Shown here piece after piece: positions 1-11,638 of a DNA stretch of 64,000 nt. The notes beneath the pieces are model-generated. The model had not been told where the DNA came from. It saw nothing but the letters and a program-made list of their open reading frames with translations, and did no database searches. The translations under genes were made by a program, and so were the position numbers. The DNA is taken from assembly GCA_002786025.1 (NCBI GenBank), contig NHNW01000046.1, forward strand, positions 496,001 to 560,000, read 5' to 3'. The DNA is from Zasmidium citrigriseum. Lineage: Eukaryota > Ascomycota > Dothideomycetes > Mycosphaerellales > Mycosphaerellaceae. Each line of letters begins with the position of its first letter. Position 1 is the stretch's first letter.

Positions 1-247
1 ATAGCTTAGAGTCGCGGGCTCTCGTGGAGAAAGGCAATCTTCCAATTTGAACGGAAGAAGGAGGGTAGGTTCTGTCGATTCGTTTCGTTCTGGAGCTCTC
101 TATTACCTGCTTCTTGCAGTCTGTCTCTATTCTGTATCCTCAAAGCTGTTGACTGTTGAGTTGAGTTCTGTATCTCGTTTCGTGAAAACCTGTCCCCGTC
201 CAGCGCCTCGCTCCAATCAAAGCAAGCAAGAATCCAAACAAGCAGTC

Positions 248-2120
248 TCATGCGGCGACCATTTCGATCTTCTTTCCCTTAATGCTCTTCCATTCCAAGG
301 CAACGGCACCAATGATGGACACCGCTGCCATGGCGGTTCCGACGTAGAACGTATCCGTTACGGCGCCATTGTACGCAACTCGCACGCCGGCGAGGTACTT
401 GGCTGGGACCACGTGTTGTATCATCGTGGCTCCGGCACCGAGTACAGTCGCTGGGTCGATGTCGGGGACGACGGACTTGACGTTAGAGAGGAGACTGTTG
501 GTGAAGACGTTCTGCGCCACGGAGACGAACAGAGCCCCTCCGAGAGTCTGGCAGAACATGATGATGGCGGTGCCGATGGGGATGTCTGGGGTTGGGAGGA
601 CGGTCTGGATGGCGATGATGGTCTGTTGCATTCCGCATCCTACGCCGATGCCGAACAGTGCTTGGTAGCCGATCTAAGATAGGATATCAGTAGATGTTCG
701 AGACATGCAGCGGCAGGGTTTCTGTTTGGACTTACCCATTCAGGGCTGCCAGTGGTGGGCTCGAATGTTGAGAGCAGTCCTGCTCCGACTGTTGCCAGAA
801 CGCTTGACGCGAGCACAAACGGTGTGTAGTAGCCGAGAGCGGTGACTAGACCACCAGCGATCATCGACACAATGACCAATCCAAGGATGAGCGGGATATT
901 GCGGATGCCTGATTCCATTGCTGAAACGCCCTGGATAGCCTGGAACCAGAGGGGCAGGTAGTAGACGAAGGTGAAGAATGACGCTCCGATGGTCGCTCCG
1001 AACCAAGCTGCGGCCGCAACCGATCGCTGCTTGATTATTCGAGGAGGAACGGTGGCGTCGTCCTTCTTCCAGAACTGAATGGCGATGAAGATAACCAGAA
1101 GCACGCCAAAGACCACAAACAGGGCGATGATGCGGCCGTTACCCCAAGGGTACTTGCTGCCTCCCCATTGCAGCGCCAGCAAGAGGCAGACGATCATGGG
1201 CAAGAAGATGATGGTACCGAAGATGTCGAACTGCTCCATCTTCTCCCTCCAGGTGCTGCCCAGTGCCTTGGCGCTGCGCTTGGGATGGTAGAAGAAGATG
1301 ATGAAGAGGACTGTAACAGCTCCGATTGGCAAGTTGATGTAGAAGCACCATCTCCATGAAACGTGGTCGGTGAACGCTATTGAAGAAGAGCCTGTTAGCA
1401 TGATCGCCGGTCTGGGAATCGGGGATGCTTACCTCCTCCCATCAATGGTCCTACCACGGATGCAATGCCATACATGCCTCCGACGAAGCCCATGTACAAT
1501 GCTCGCTTCTCGAGTGGCGCGACGGTCGAGAGGATTAGTACAGCTCCTGCGAAGATTCCTGCAGAGCCGAGTCCGGCCACTGCACGACCAATGATCAGAG
1601 CAGTCGAGTTGGGAGCCGCACCACAGACAGCAGATCCAACCTCGAAGATGCCAATGGCAATCAAGTAGACCCACTTGATACTGTAGAAGGTGTACAGCTT
1701 GCCGAAGAAGAGTTGGAACGCACAGGTCGTCAAGAGATAGCTGCTGGCATACCATCCCACGTCGCCGATTGAGTGGAACTGATCCGTGATCTTGGGAATA
1801 GCAGTGGAGATGATGGTGTTGTCGAGGGCCATGAGGAAGACGGAAAGACAAAGGGCGATCATGATGAGCGTGAGCTTCATGGCTTTGGGGTACTCGATCT
1901 CCTCTTCTTCCTGCTGGGTCTGGTCTGCCGATTCGGGTATATCGTGGTTGATCTTTTCTCTGGGTTGGTCGTCTGAACCTGCAATGGAGGCTGGAACGGA
2001 TGTCGCATTCTCTATTGGGGCGTCTTTCTCCATGTCGCCCTCGCTGTGGTGACTTGATGAGCGGTCGCTGGGCGGTAATGGTGCTTCCGCCTTATTGGCG
2101 AAATTGCTAAAGAGTTTCAT
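248..2120 (-). CDS. MFS drug/metabolite exporter, DHA2-type (14 TM)
   Basis: Predicted proton-driven exporter of the major facilitator superfamily in the plasma membrane. Three exons (2120-1433, 1391-736, 673-248) join in frame to about 589 aa. Both introns have GT-AG ends. The acidic Ser-rich N-terminus (about 95 residues) is followed by the first membrane helix and the family motif [15 protein letters not shown] motif-C-like stretch [13 protein letters not shown] and the DHA2-typical [14 protein letters not shown] follow, where exon 1 joins exon 2. Total length and a long second half fit 14-helix DHA2 pumps rather than 12-helix DHA1. The start was taken at ATG 2120, because the open frame upstream has no family similarity. 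Substrate cannot be read from sequence; neighbours give no biosynthetic context. Confidence 0.9.
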
Positions 2121-3231
2121 GTTTGGTGATGTGGGCTGTTTCCTTGTCTGTCGGTTTGCTGCCGTCTTGAGCGGGGATAGGACGGACTTTTGAACAGTGG
2201 CAGAGCTTGTCGTCGTCTTGGCGAGAGCCTGATCTCGAAATGCCAAAGCGGCTAGAAATTAGTGCTGGACAGAGGGAAGACGTCCTCTTTTGTCTTCTGC
2301 GGCAAACAACGTGAATGAGAGAAGATGATAAACGAACGGGTCCAAAAGTCGCCGCCTGAGCACGTTGTCGGCACCCACATGAGTCAACGTCTACGTTGCA
2401 ACCGCAATACGACCTCCTGCTGCTGCGATGACTACTGCGGCTGCCGTTCGATGGTGACACCGGAAGGGAGCACATTCCGGTTGCCCAGCACAATTCTGTT
2501 TGCATGCCCCTTCAGCGGCGTTAAGGCAGCACAATAGCAGGCGCGCGTCGGCATTAGCACAGACAATCAAACAAATAGCAGCCACTCGCCGTGCTGGTGT
2601 GCGCCTCCCGCCGCCGCATTCGCGATGGTTGAACGAGTGTCGTTGCTGAAGCGAAAGACAGGGGTACGGCTTCTGGAAGAATACCCGAGCCGGAGACATT
2701 GGAGGCCTGTGATTGGTTGCATTGTGACCGGGAGCGGCATCAAATTCAGGGAAGCCGAGTCCGTTGCAGGGCCGGAAAGTAAAACTTGGACGACACTTGC
2801 ACCATTGCACCTTTTCGAACCATTTCGACGGTCTCTCCGAAGTCCATTTCCCCTTTCCTACTTCCTTTTGCGAGATCATTATGCATCGTCCTCGTTGCAC
2901 TGCTGCTTGTGCTTCGTACGAGAAGCGATTGAATGGAGATGACTCACCATCACTCAAGTACGACGGTCTTTCTCGCAGAATTGTTCAAAGGATTCGCGGC
3001 CTTTGTTCAGCCGCTTTCGATCGACCCTTCGCTCTTTCTCTGCAAGATCCTACAATGCAACAATGGCGCGATATTTACGATGGCCATCTGCTACATCCCC
3101 GAGTCGTCATCGTCCCATCGAGAAGTCTGTTTGCAGCCCTATCCACGTCGATCAATCCTACCTCGTACGATTGAGAGACCGATTGGCTCCACATAGACTT
3201 CTGTAACTCTCCAGGCAAGATTTCGTTCAAG
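2121..3231. other. intergenic, promoter side of the MFS exporter
   Basis: No supported gene. Open frames on both strands overlap each other, mostly lack ATG starts and show no family motif. Confidence 0.5.
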
Positions 3232-3519
3232 ATGCATGCCATCTCCCGCAAAACCATGAAAGCCATCTTCTACACCCCATCCCAGGCCTCTCGCCGGAAT
3301 CAACCTCTGCCGCCGGACGTTGCACAGGTCATGATTCATGAGTGGGATGCTCGAGATTGGGGTAAGTCGAGCGATGCTTTTGCCGACTGGCTCAATGCTC
3401 GCTGGGCGAAGACTGGGTACTCTGTGAGTAAGGAGACTGTCTGCTTTACGTTGCGAGCGGCAGGGAGGGATGCGAAGATGGGACTGGGAGATCCTATGGA
3501 TGGATCGTTTCTAAGGTAA
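3232..3519 (+). CDS. small hypothetical protein
   Basis: Ninety-five-residue open frame starting at an ATG, with ordinary protein composition (for example DWGKSSDAFADWLNARWAKTG) and no membrane segment or signal peptide. The stop codon TAA lies inside a perfect donor-like GGTAAGT at 3515-3521. The gene may therefore splice there and add about 19 residues, ending near 3620 (acceptor at about 3562), but no branch site is clear. I do not recognise a family. It could be a lineage-specific protein or a chance frame. Confidence 0.35.
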   Translation: MHAISRKTMKAIFYTPSQASRRNQPLPPDVAQVMIHEWDARDWGKSSDAFADWLNARWAKTGYSVSKETVCFTLRAAGRDAKMGLGDPMDGSFLR

Positions 3520-4037
3520 GTCTGTTCCATAAGTCGAAAGACGAGAGCATAGACAGCATAGCGTCGCCGGTCGATGCTCAAGGGTAATATACAATGAGGT
3601 AAGTCATTCCTTTTGCGCCCATTGATACTTCACTGAGCGATCCCTTCTGTCCAGTTCACAGTATCGCAGAGCCCTTGGCTTGTCAACTGCAATTTGGTCT
3701 ATTTCCCTTCGCTTCGACCTCTGAATGTCTTCACTTCTAGCCTCATCTCTGGTTACACCGAAGCTCACTTCTAGCTGACCCTCGCTTTACTTCTCCTTTT
3801 ACTTCCACCTCTGCAAATCTTTACTAAATCACTCCTTCCTTCGATTCTCCCCACTGCTCAAGAAGAGGTGATCAAGTGTCTTTGTTCCCATTTCCGTCTC
3901 ACGTTGTCATTGTTTCGCCCTACCTTTGTCCTGTTCGTGGTCAACAAAGAATGCCACAGCCGTCCTCTTCTCTACAAGTCACCTCCAACCATGCTCAAGA
4001 TCATACCCGGTCGAAACTCGATTTCACAAAACACGAC
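3520..4037. other. intergenic; pyrimidine-rich leader of the secreted-protein gene
   Basis: C/T-rich tracts at about 3770-3860 are typical of fungal promoters and 5' leaders. An in-frame ATG at 3876 precedes the chosen start of the next gene, but the extension has no signal peptide. Confidence 0.4.
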
Positions 4038-4505
4038 ATGAAAATCCAGCTCCTAACAGTCCTACTCACCCTTCTGGCCGCTCTCGCCCTGGCAGCCTCC
4101 GACTACGAAAACTCCCTCGCCTGCGCAAAACGCAATCCCGCCCTCAACAAAGTCATCTCGAACTTCTGCAACCGCCGCGGCCCAAAAGGCAAATTCCTCA
4201 ACAACATCGTCGTGCCCTCGCCCTACGCCTCCAAAGGTGCCTCAGTGGCTGGCAACGCCCAGGCCAAGATAAAAGGAAAATGCAAACCGGCGCAGTGGGT
4301 CCCGCTGCAGTACTGTGCTCCGCAATTTCATGAGATGTGTGCTAAGGGTATCAAGAGGAAGAGGTATGGGAGGAATAAGTGTCAATTGTGGCTGTTGGAT
4401 GGACTGGATACGGGGAGATTGGGGGGCATTGTGGGTGGCGCGGCCGGGAATGCGGCGGGAAAGAAGGGAACAGAGAATATTGTCGGGGCTTTGAGGGGTG
4501 GTTGA
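4038..4505 (+). CDS. small secreted cysteine-containing protein
   Basis: A 155-aa protein with a clear N-terminal signal peptide: MKIQLLTVLLTLLAALALAA, cleavage expected around residues 18-20. Six cysteines are spread over residues 25-120, which would allow three disulphides. The middle is basic (KGKCKP, KGIKRKRYGRNKC) and the C-terminus is Gly/Ala-rich (GGIVGGAAGNAAG). No catalytic motif or known domain is recognised. Small size, secretion and paired cysteines fit the broad class of fungal effector-like or cell-surface proteins; this is inference. ATG 4038 was chosen because it places the signal peptide at the N-terminus; upstream in-frame codons would bury it. No intron. Confidence 0.7.
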   Translation: MKIQLLTVLLTLLAALALAASDYENSLACAKRNPALNKVISNFCNRRGPKGKFLNNIVVPSPYASKGASVAGNAQAKIKGKCKPAQWVPLQYCAPQFHEMCAKGIKRKRYGRNKCQLWLLDGLDTGRLGGIVGGAAGNAAGKKGTENIVGALRGG

Positions 4506-4850
4506 TGAAAGATGCTGTATCTCGAGTGTGGACTCTGCCGATGGGATCGACTCAGACGATTGAATGATGGAATGGGCTTTCTGAGGGATGGAAACGAGTA
4601 TCTATATGTGTATCGCATTGCTGCAAGTTCTTGACTTGTCTGTCTAAGGTGTAGCAGCCCCAGAGCAACCTCTATAATACAACGCCGAGCTCAATCATTC
4701 ACGCTAGTTGTGGGTATCGTCGCTATCATCTCGCGTAAAGCAATCAAGCTGATCAGATGCAAGTGTTCTCCGACGGCTGTCCAGCAGTCGCCAATGAGAA
4801 CGTCCTCATACTCCTTGACATGCATTGATCTGTGTATTGGTGACTTTGAT
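4506..4850. other. convergent intergenic region
   Basis: The 3' flanks of the secreted-protein gene and of the trehalose-complex gene meet here. No feature seen. Confidence 0.5.
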
Positions 4851-7736
4851 CTATGATGGGAAAGTCTTGTTCCTCGGCAGGTTGAAGTAGTCGCGAGGTA
4901 GAGCATCCGCTGAAATCTTGTTCAGCTTCTGGAGAGCAGTCAAGAGTCCGGTCGAGCCTTGAGTCAAAGTGGCCGAAGCAGCAGTGTTGCGCTTGCCGAC
5001 CGTGACGGTGAAGACATCCTGGACTTCGCCTTTCTTGCCGAGATCGTTGGCCCACTTGAAGATGACTTCGTCTTCACGATCGTCACCAGCAATGACCATG
5101 AAGTCTGGCTTGGACAGACCTTTGGACGTGTCACAGAGGGTATCGTACACGTGCTTAGCGGCAGTGCCCTTGCTGAAGTCTTCTTGCTCAATCAACACTG
5201 CGTGCTTGATGGGTACAGCACGGATGTGCATTGACTTGCAAGATCCGTTGATCTGATCAACGCACTCGCCCGCTTGTCGAATAGCAGCTTCTTGGTCATG
5301 GGCCTTTTCGTAGCGGAATAGGAGACTGCAGCGGCGCTCCTCGATGTAGCTTCCTTCCAGCCTCTCCTGGTAGTACTCGAGGATGGTGCGCACCTGCTGC
5401 TTCCACTTGGCGACTTCTTCCAAGTCGACGAAGGGCGTCCACTCAATCTCTTGCGTGCCGAATTCCCGCACAAAGCAGCCGTTCTCAGCGATCAGGCCAA
5501 CCTTGGGCAGAGTCCGGAAGTGATTCTCCAATTCTTCCGGACGGCGACCCGACATAACGTAGACCACATTCTTGGGGTCAATCATGAGGTCGTTGAGCGT
5601 GTCGATGACGCGGACTGGCGAGCCGAGAGGGATTCCAGAGCTGGTCTTGTGGGGTGCCAGAGTGCCCTCATAGTCGATGATGAACAGTCTGCTCTCCGAT
5701 GACTTGTACTTCTCGGCGAGCTGCGAGACGGATAGGCGAGGTACAGCTGCAGACGAACGCTGGTGATGTTCCTCATAGGCGTGGTCCAGATCTTTCGTGA
5801 GCTTGTCGAACCAGTACGCTCCAGTCTTGGTCTCGACGATGGCGTGCAGTTGTTCCCAACGAGACTTTCTTTCCTCGTTGCCCATTTCGAGTGACTTCTT
5901 GATCGCATCTGCCTGGCCCGTGTAGTCCCATGGGTTGATAGGGATGGCCAGATCTCCGAAAAGGTTCGCGCTTCCAGTGAACTCGCTGAGGATGAGGGGC
6001 CCGTACATCTTCTCGCTGCCTCTGCCGTCTTGGCATGCCACGTACTCGTGGGCCGTCAAGTTCATACCATCTCGCAATGCCGAGATCATCAGAACGTCCG
6101 CCACTGTCAGCAGGGCGATATACTGGGTGAAGTCGATATCTTGCTGAAGGAAGACGAGAGGCTGGTGGGCCAGTGTCGAGTGGACGGAGTCAATGCGCGT
6201 GCAGATATCCGAGACGGTTGTGAGGAGTTCGGTCTGTGCATTGGTCGAAGTAGCAACCTGGATCAGAACAACTTTCTCCCGCCACTCTGGATGACGGTTG
6301 AGGAAAAGCTCGTAGGCCAGCAGCTTCTGACGAACGCCATGGACGTGGTCGAGGCGATCGCGGGCCACGATGATGGCCTTATCCTTGTACTTTTCTGAAA
6401 TTGTCTTCACCCATTGTTGAACTTCCTCGTCATGGCGGGCTTCGTCGAACATGATCGGGTTGATGCCAATTGGTCGGTAGGTGACATTGACGAAATGGTC
6501 TTCGATCTGGACACCCTCCGCAGTGGTCTCCACCGCCAGCAGACGACTGCAAGTCTGCAGGAAGTGGCTCGCATACTCCTCGGATTGGAAGCCGATGAGG
6601 TTAGCACCGAGCATACCCTCGAGGAGTTCATTGCGAGTGGCCAGACAACGGAAGATCTCAGATGATGGAAACGCAGCGTGGAGGAAGAAACCAATCTTGG
6701 CGTCAGGCAATTTCTCGCGAACCATCTTGGGAACCAGGAGCAAGTGGTAGTCGTGAACCCAAATCGTATCGCCCTTCTTGTAGCTGGCTACGACCTGATC
6801 TGCAAAAGCCTGGTTGACGTTCTTGTAGAACTTCCAGCTGTGGTCGGCGTACGCCTTGCTCTTCGGGTGGTCAGGGACCTGGTAGTGGAAGATGGGCCAG
6901 AGAATGGTCTTGCAGTGATGAGCGTAGTGACCATCGATGTCGATATCCTTGCAGTAGACGACTTGCGATTGGTGATCATTGATCAACTTGTCTGCGATTT
7001 CTTCCTTGATATTCTCCGGCAGGCTGTCGGTGGGGAAACCCAGTGTGCCGATCCAAGTAATATCGGAGCCATCTTCTTGATCTCTTGTAGTCTCCCGAAT
7101 AGCATTCACGAGACCACCGTTTCCATGTATGGCTGGCTCAACAGTCCATGTCTTGCCTTCGAATCCACGCTCCGAGCTGCCAGCACGGGAGCTGTAGTTT
7201 GTCCTTGCAGACGGCTTGGTCACTCTCCTTCCCTGCTTACGCTGTTCGCGCTCCTTCTGTTGCTGGATCTCATCGTAGACCTTTGCGAAGTCCTGAATCG
7301 AAGCAGAGGGCAGAGGGCCGGCACGTGAACGAGGTTGGTTGAAGACGCTGGTGGATCCCCACTCTGCGTGGGTGTCGCTGCGAAGGAGAGATCGAGGGTC
7401 GCCTGGCTTCGCAAAGTGCCGCTTCTTCAAGTCCACACCTGGAGTGAAGAATCCCTCGTTTGCGATTTGCTGCTGAACGCCAGGCGTAAGTGGTGGTGGG
7501 GTGGAGCCGCCACCATTGAACAGAGTTGCGGCACTCTGGCGGGTCGGAAGATCAATCGCAGAGCTCACTCGCTGTTCGAGCTTGAACGGAGGGCTACGAC
7601 GGCGTGGAGTCGGCTTTTCTTCCTCGTGGAAGGAGACGGTGTTTGGGAGGAAACTTTAGAATGTCAGTACTCATATTATGTGTTTGTTATTGCCTTTCAC
7701 AGAGACTTACAGAGCGACAGTCAGATTGGTCGCCAT
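4851..7736 (-). CDS. trehalose synthase complex regulatory subunit (Tsl1/Tps3-like)
   Basis: Two exons: 7736-7711 (26 nt, MATNLTVAL) and 7653-4851, giving 942 aa. The first exon was found from the conserved N-terminus LFLPNTVSF, which spans the junction; the long frame alone would start at GTG. Order: Ser/Arg-rich N-terminus, GT20 (Tps1-like) domain about 180-620, HAD trehalose-phosphatase-like domain about 660-930. Both active sites are degenerate. The phosphatase DxDGT is DYEGT (about 668-672), and the GT20 RLDYxKG motif is RLDHVHG (about 443). This is the pattern of the non-catalytic Tsl1/Tps3 subunits, which scaffold Tps1 and Tps2 in the cytosol during stress. A full-length catalytic Tps2 is less likely given these residues. 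Confidence 0.9.
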
Positions 7737-10132
7737 ATTGGCGGCGCCGCACTCCAGATGTTCTGGTGATGTGCTATTGGCGTGTTGAAGAGTTGTATAG
7801 CGGATGAGTTGTCGAGATGAAGGAGATGGGTGATGGACGGAGTTGCAAGTTCATGAAAAGGTCGCAGACAAGCCAGAAGTTTCAGGCGGTGTTGTGTGGG
7901 ACAAGGAGGAAGCAAGCAACGATTGCATGTGAAGTACGTCAGTCGCGTTCTTTCCAATAAAATAATCTTGGAACGACGACATCCCAGTTAGAATTCGCCG
8001 CTAATGCGCCTTTCCGCTCATTAGCGCCTCGCTTCACTCTCTTGCCGACTCTCCGACCCAAAGACGCGAAACGCTGGAACTTTCTTGCAACTTCACATGC
8101 GCTGCTGTCAACAGCACATCATGCATTCACGCTCTACATTTAATCCTCTGCACCCGCTCTCGGGATACCGCAAAGAGCGAGAGCGAGCATTGGTCCGCCG
8201 GAGCTGACGCCACAGCCAGACAACGTGATTATGACTTGATTGTGAGCAGGCAAGCTGCTTTTTTATCGTTCACGCATCTGCTGAGCCTCTCATGATCCGA
8301 CCGACATCCTATGGAAGACGACAGAAAGCTCCACGTGTCCTCTGACGGCAGCATTGAGGCCCATCGCCAGCCCAACGGCCCGATCAGCTGAGGCCGTATC
8401 TCCCCAGCCCGTATCGCTCCATCAGCCTATCTGTTTCCTCCCCGTGGGGTGTGAAACAAATGTCAATCCGGAGAGATTACAGGCTCGCCTCAGTCCGCGT
8501 TTGAACTGTCAAACCAATCCATCTTGGCCGACGCCCCGTCTGGATGTCAGTCATATCAAGGCATCCTTGCCCTGGCAGCGGCCACTCGCATCCCCAGATT
8601 CGACACTCCCGCGCACACATCGGCATCCCGATCCTTGATTTGCCACACGACCTCCTTTTGGTCCATGGATCTGGGTTTCAATCGTGAGGCTGAATGTGCC
8701 GCAGTCATCATCGCACAGCTGGATCGTCATGAACGGCAGTATACGCTGGCAGGCAAGATGATCACCAACACCGCCACATGCGAGAACGATAACGCCTCGC
8801 AAAACGTCAATTCCAGAAGCAATCCGTGAAGCCGAGCGAACTTCAAACAGGGCCAAACACCACGGCCAAACATTTCCGGGAAGGATGTTACAGCATGAAG
8901 TCATTCGGTAGTTGCAAACGCCACCCGCGCCACATCCAGTGCCTTGGAATCGCGTTACAACGGGGTCGTTTGGCTCGAACATGTTGCACACCGCTGCCAG
9001 CTGCTCGGCAGTGACAAGTTGGAAGCACGGGGCTCCTCGTGACGATTGGTGTTCCATGGATCACTCCCGCGGCCTTGCTTCGACGTCATTAGAGAGTCGA
9101 GTCATTCTCATGGCCTGCCTGACAACACATTCACTTCACCGCTGATAGAACAGCGTGGAGAGCATCAGTGCTTCTATAAAGCCCCAAGGTAAGACAGCTG
9201 TTCTCTTGACAGTCCAGACCTCTTCTCCAGTGTCCAAACCTTCCACATCCAGGCACCGTCCCATGAAGTACTCTCGTACCGCCTCCCTCACTGCACCGTC
9301 GATCAACTGATGCAAGGCGCGATTCATGCAACTTTCAAGGGTCACACGTGGCTGGGCCGACGAAAAAAACCATCACCTCTGGCGATACCATCGAATCATC
9401 ACGCGCTCGCGAAACGTCGCATGTGGCTGAGCCATGACGCGGTTGTGAAATCCATCGACAGAAGAAGAAACAGGACAGCGCAAGTAAACCGCAAAAGAAA
9501 ATGTATTAACCCCATCATTCCCGAAAAAAGCACAGTCCCACACCCATTACCCCATTGCGCCTCTATTGCAACTCTCGCAAAGCTCCACGCGCACGAAAAC
9601 ACCCACCGCAATGGAGCGTGCAGCGTGGAACAAACAACGAGCATAGAATTCCGACAAATACCACATGCTGATCCAGAAAGAACAATCCCTCATCACCCTC
9701 GTCCCCTCATCCACTCCCCTCTCCTTTCGCACCGGACGGATAATTCAAACAATTTGGGTATACTCGGTAGCTCGCGGCGGAAGAAAAAGCAAACCCAGTC
9801 CAGCAAAAACAGGATCAGAAAAGAGGAACTAAGCAACCTCTATCCCGTCGGTTCGTCGTCGTCTAATGTTCAAAGTCGCGCAATGGAAGAATTGAAGCAA
9901 AAGGTCTAGGCGGAGAAGATGTGAAGAACGCAGAACGCAGTCAGTCGCTCTAACGCCGTCGTGTCGTCGTCAAGAAAGGTTTGGTATCAGTTTCGATCGA
10001 TCGGTCCAAGTGTCAATGGTTTAGGGCCTGCTCCCGTGGGGCGGCTCGTTTCGTTTCCAGAGAGAGACATTGGTCTTTGCCTCGTCTCATGTATGGTAGA
10101 GATCTTTCCAGTCTCGAGTTCTCATGTGGGAC
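7737..10132. other. 2.4 kb gene-poor region
   Basis: No secure gene. It includes the promoter of the trehalose-complex gene. A perfect CCCCGTGGGG palindrome lies at about 8443. A Cys-rich minus-strand frame lies at 8551-9057 and a 63-residue one at 9136-9327, both treated as findings or rejected. The plus-strand frame at 9310-9909 is low-complexity. Confidence 0.5.
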
Positions 10133-11638
10133 TCATCCCACGGCTCTAACAGTGTTGGTGCTGTCCGAAGAGCTCTCGCTGAGACTCCTCATTTGCATGG
10201 CTGCATCGGCTGCTTGCTTTTGAGCCACCACCTCTCGCGCGTAGAACTCGACGAGCATTGTTCCGTAAGCTTCGATCTCCTCCACGGGAACCGAGAGGCG
10301 GAAGTCGTTCAGAAGCAAGAACTGCAATTCGAGATGGTTGAGCTCAGGAAGAGGCAGTCCTCCAACCTTGGATCGTTCACGTCAGCATCACAACCCATCA
10401 TTGCTCTATGATTCACTCACCTTCGCATATCTCGAGTTTGTGTAGAAAATGTCCGAGAAGAACTTGCTCGCGCACGTCACCCCGGCAATAACGAGTCGGT
10501 GAATGTTAAAGCTGTCCACCACAAAGAAATGCGACAAGTTGTACGGATCGATGTTCGATGGTTCGGGCGGTATTGATGGTGATTCGGGCTGCGTCGGTCT
10601 GCTGTGTGGCGTGCCTGGAGCGCCTCTTTCGCGTCGCTTAGACTCCATGCCTCCGGAATGTGGTGGGGTCGCCTGTTGTGTCCCAGATGGCGTTGTTGCC
10701 GTCACTCCCTCCATTCCCTCTGGCCCAAGAGACTCGGTGGACGAGCTGCGACTGTTGCTCTCCACGCTCTGCTGATTTGCCGCGCGCAAGCTTTGCATGG
10801 GGCCCGCATTCACCCTTTCCGTCATTCGGTCGAAGTACACCAACAAACTCAAAAACACCTCGTAGCTAGTGGGGCAATACTTGTTTATCCTGCTCAAGTA
10901 GCTCAGGATGGTTATACTCGGCACGTTCTTGCCGTGAAAGGCCAGAACGCTGCTGGTTTGTGGGTTCATGTGCGAAGCCGCATCGATCGAAGGAGGTTGT
11001 CGGTGCAAATGCTCGTGTTGGCGGTCGTTCGTGGTGGTGATCTTGGTCAACAGTCCCGCCACCATCTCAATGATATGTTCCACCTTCATCTCACTAATCT
11101 CGTACTGAGGTCCATCGTCTTGTTCGCCGCGTGATCGTGATCGACTCCTGCTTCGGATCTCCGAAAAACTCCGCATGTCCTCTGTCGCAAAGCTCTGAAT
11201 GTGCTCCAGATCCCTTACCTTGATCTTTCTTGGCCGATGTGCTCGCGCCGAGGGCGTGAGACCTTCGCCAGTACCGACTCCCGAAGGTTGAGCTCCGTCT
11301 GCATTTGCAGGCGCAGCTTGCGGGGCTAATGGAGGACTCGGAGGTCGTTGCGCTGATGGCGCTTGAGATGAAGCGCGCGCATCCTGCTGGGAGGGCGCAT
11401 TCTGCTCTCTCGGCGTAGGCTGTGGTTGTGGTGCGGCAGCAGATGAGCTCGGTGCTCTCTGCGCCGAATCGGACATATGTGCCTCTGAGCGTGAAGGCGT
11501 GCGACTTCGTCTTGAGGTCGGCGGAGGGCTCTGATTACGGGCTCGCGATGTTTCCCGAAAGATGTCGTGCTGAGGATGGCTGGGCGAGGCGTGGTGGCCG
11601 AAGAGCGAGTTTACAGCATCGAGTACGACCGAGCCCAT
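10133..11638 (-). CDS. Pho80/Pcl-type cyclin (Pho85 partner)
   Basis: Two exons (11638-10421 and 10366-10133) give 483 aa with a GT-AG intron of 54 nt. The N-terminal half is disordered, rich in Ser, Pro, Gln and Arg, with an RSRSRSR stretch. The cyclin fold begins near residue 180 (YEISEMKVEHIIEMVAGLL), continues through PSITILSYLSRINKYCP and SYEVFLSLLVYFDRM, then a long Ser/Pro insert. It resumes at NIHRLVIAGVTCASKFFSD and, across the intron, VGGLPLPELNHLELQFLLLN. That last motif is characteristic of the PHO80-like cyclin family (PF08613). Such cyclins target the Pho85 kinase in phosphate sensing and glycogen or cell-cycle control; which branch this one serves cannot be decided. Confidence 0.88.

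Noticed and set aside
2391..2957. 188-codon minus-strand open frame upstream of the MFS exporter
   Set aside because: No ATG at its start, composition rich in Arg/Cys/Ala typical of a non-coding frame, and no motif.
9136..9327. 63-residue minus-strand frame with helical look (MNRALHQLIDGAVREAVREY)
   Set aside because: Ends at a possible donor (GTGAAG) but no acceptor gives an in-frame continuation; not enough to call.
9310..9909. 199-codon plus-strand open frame
   Set aside because: Low-complexity, Lys/Arg/Ser/His-rich, no conserved motif and no consistent splice; probably promoter and leader sequence.
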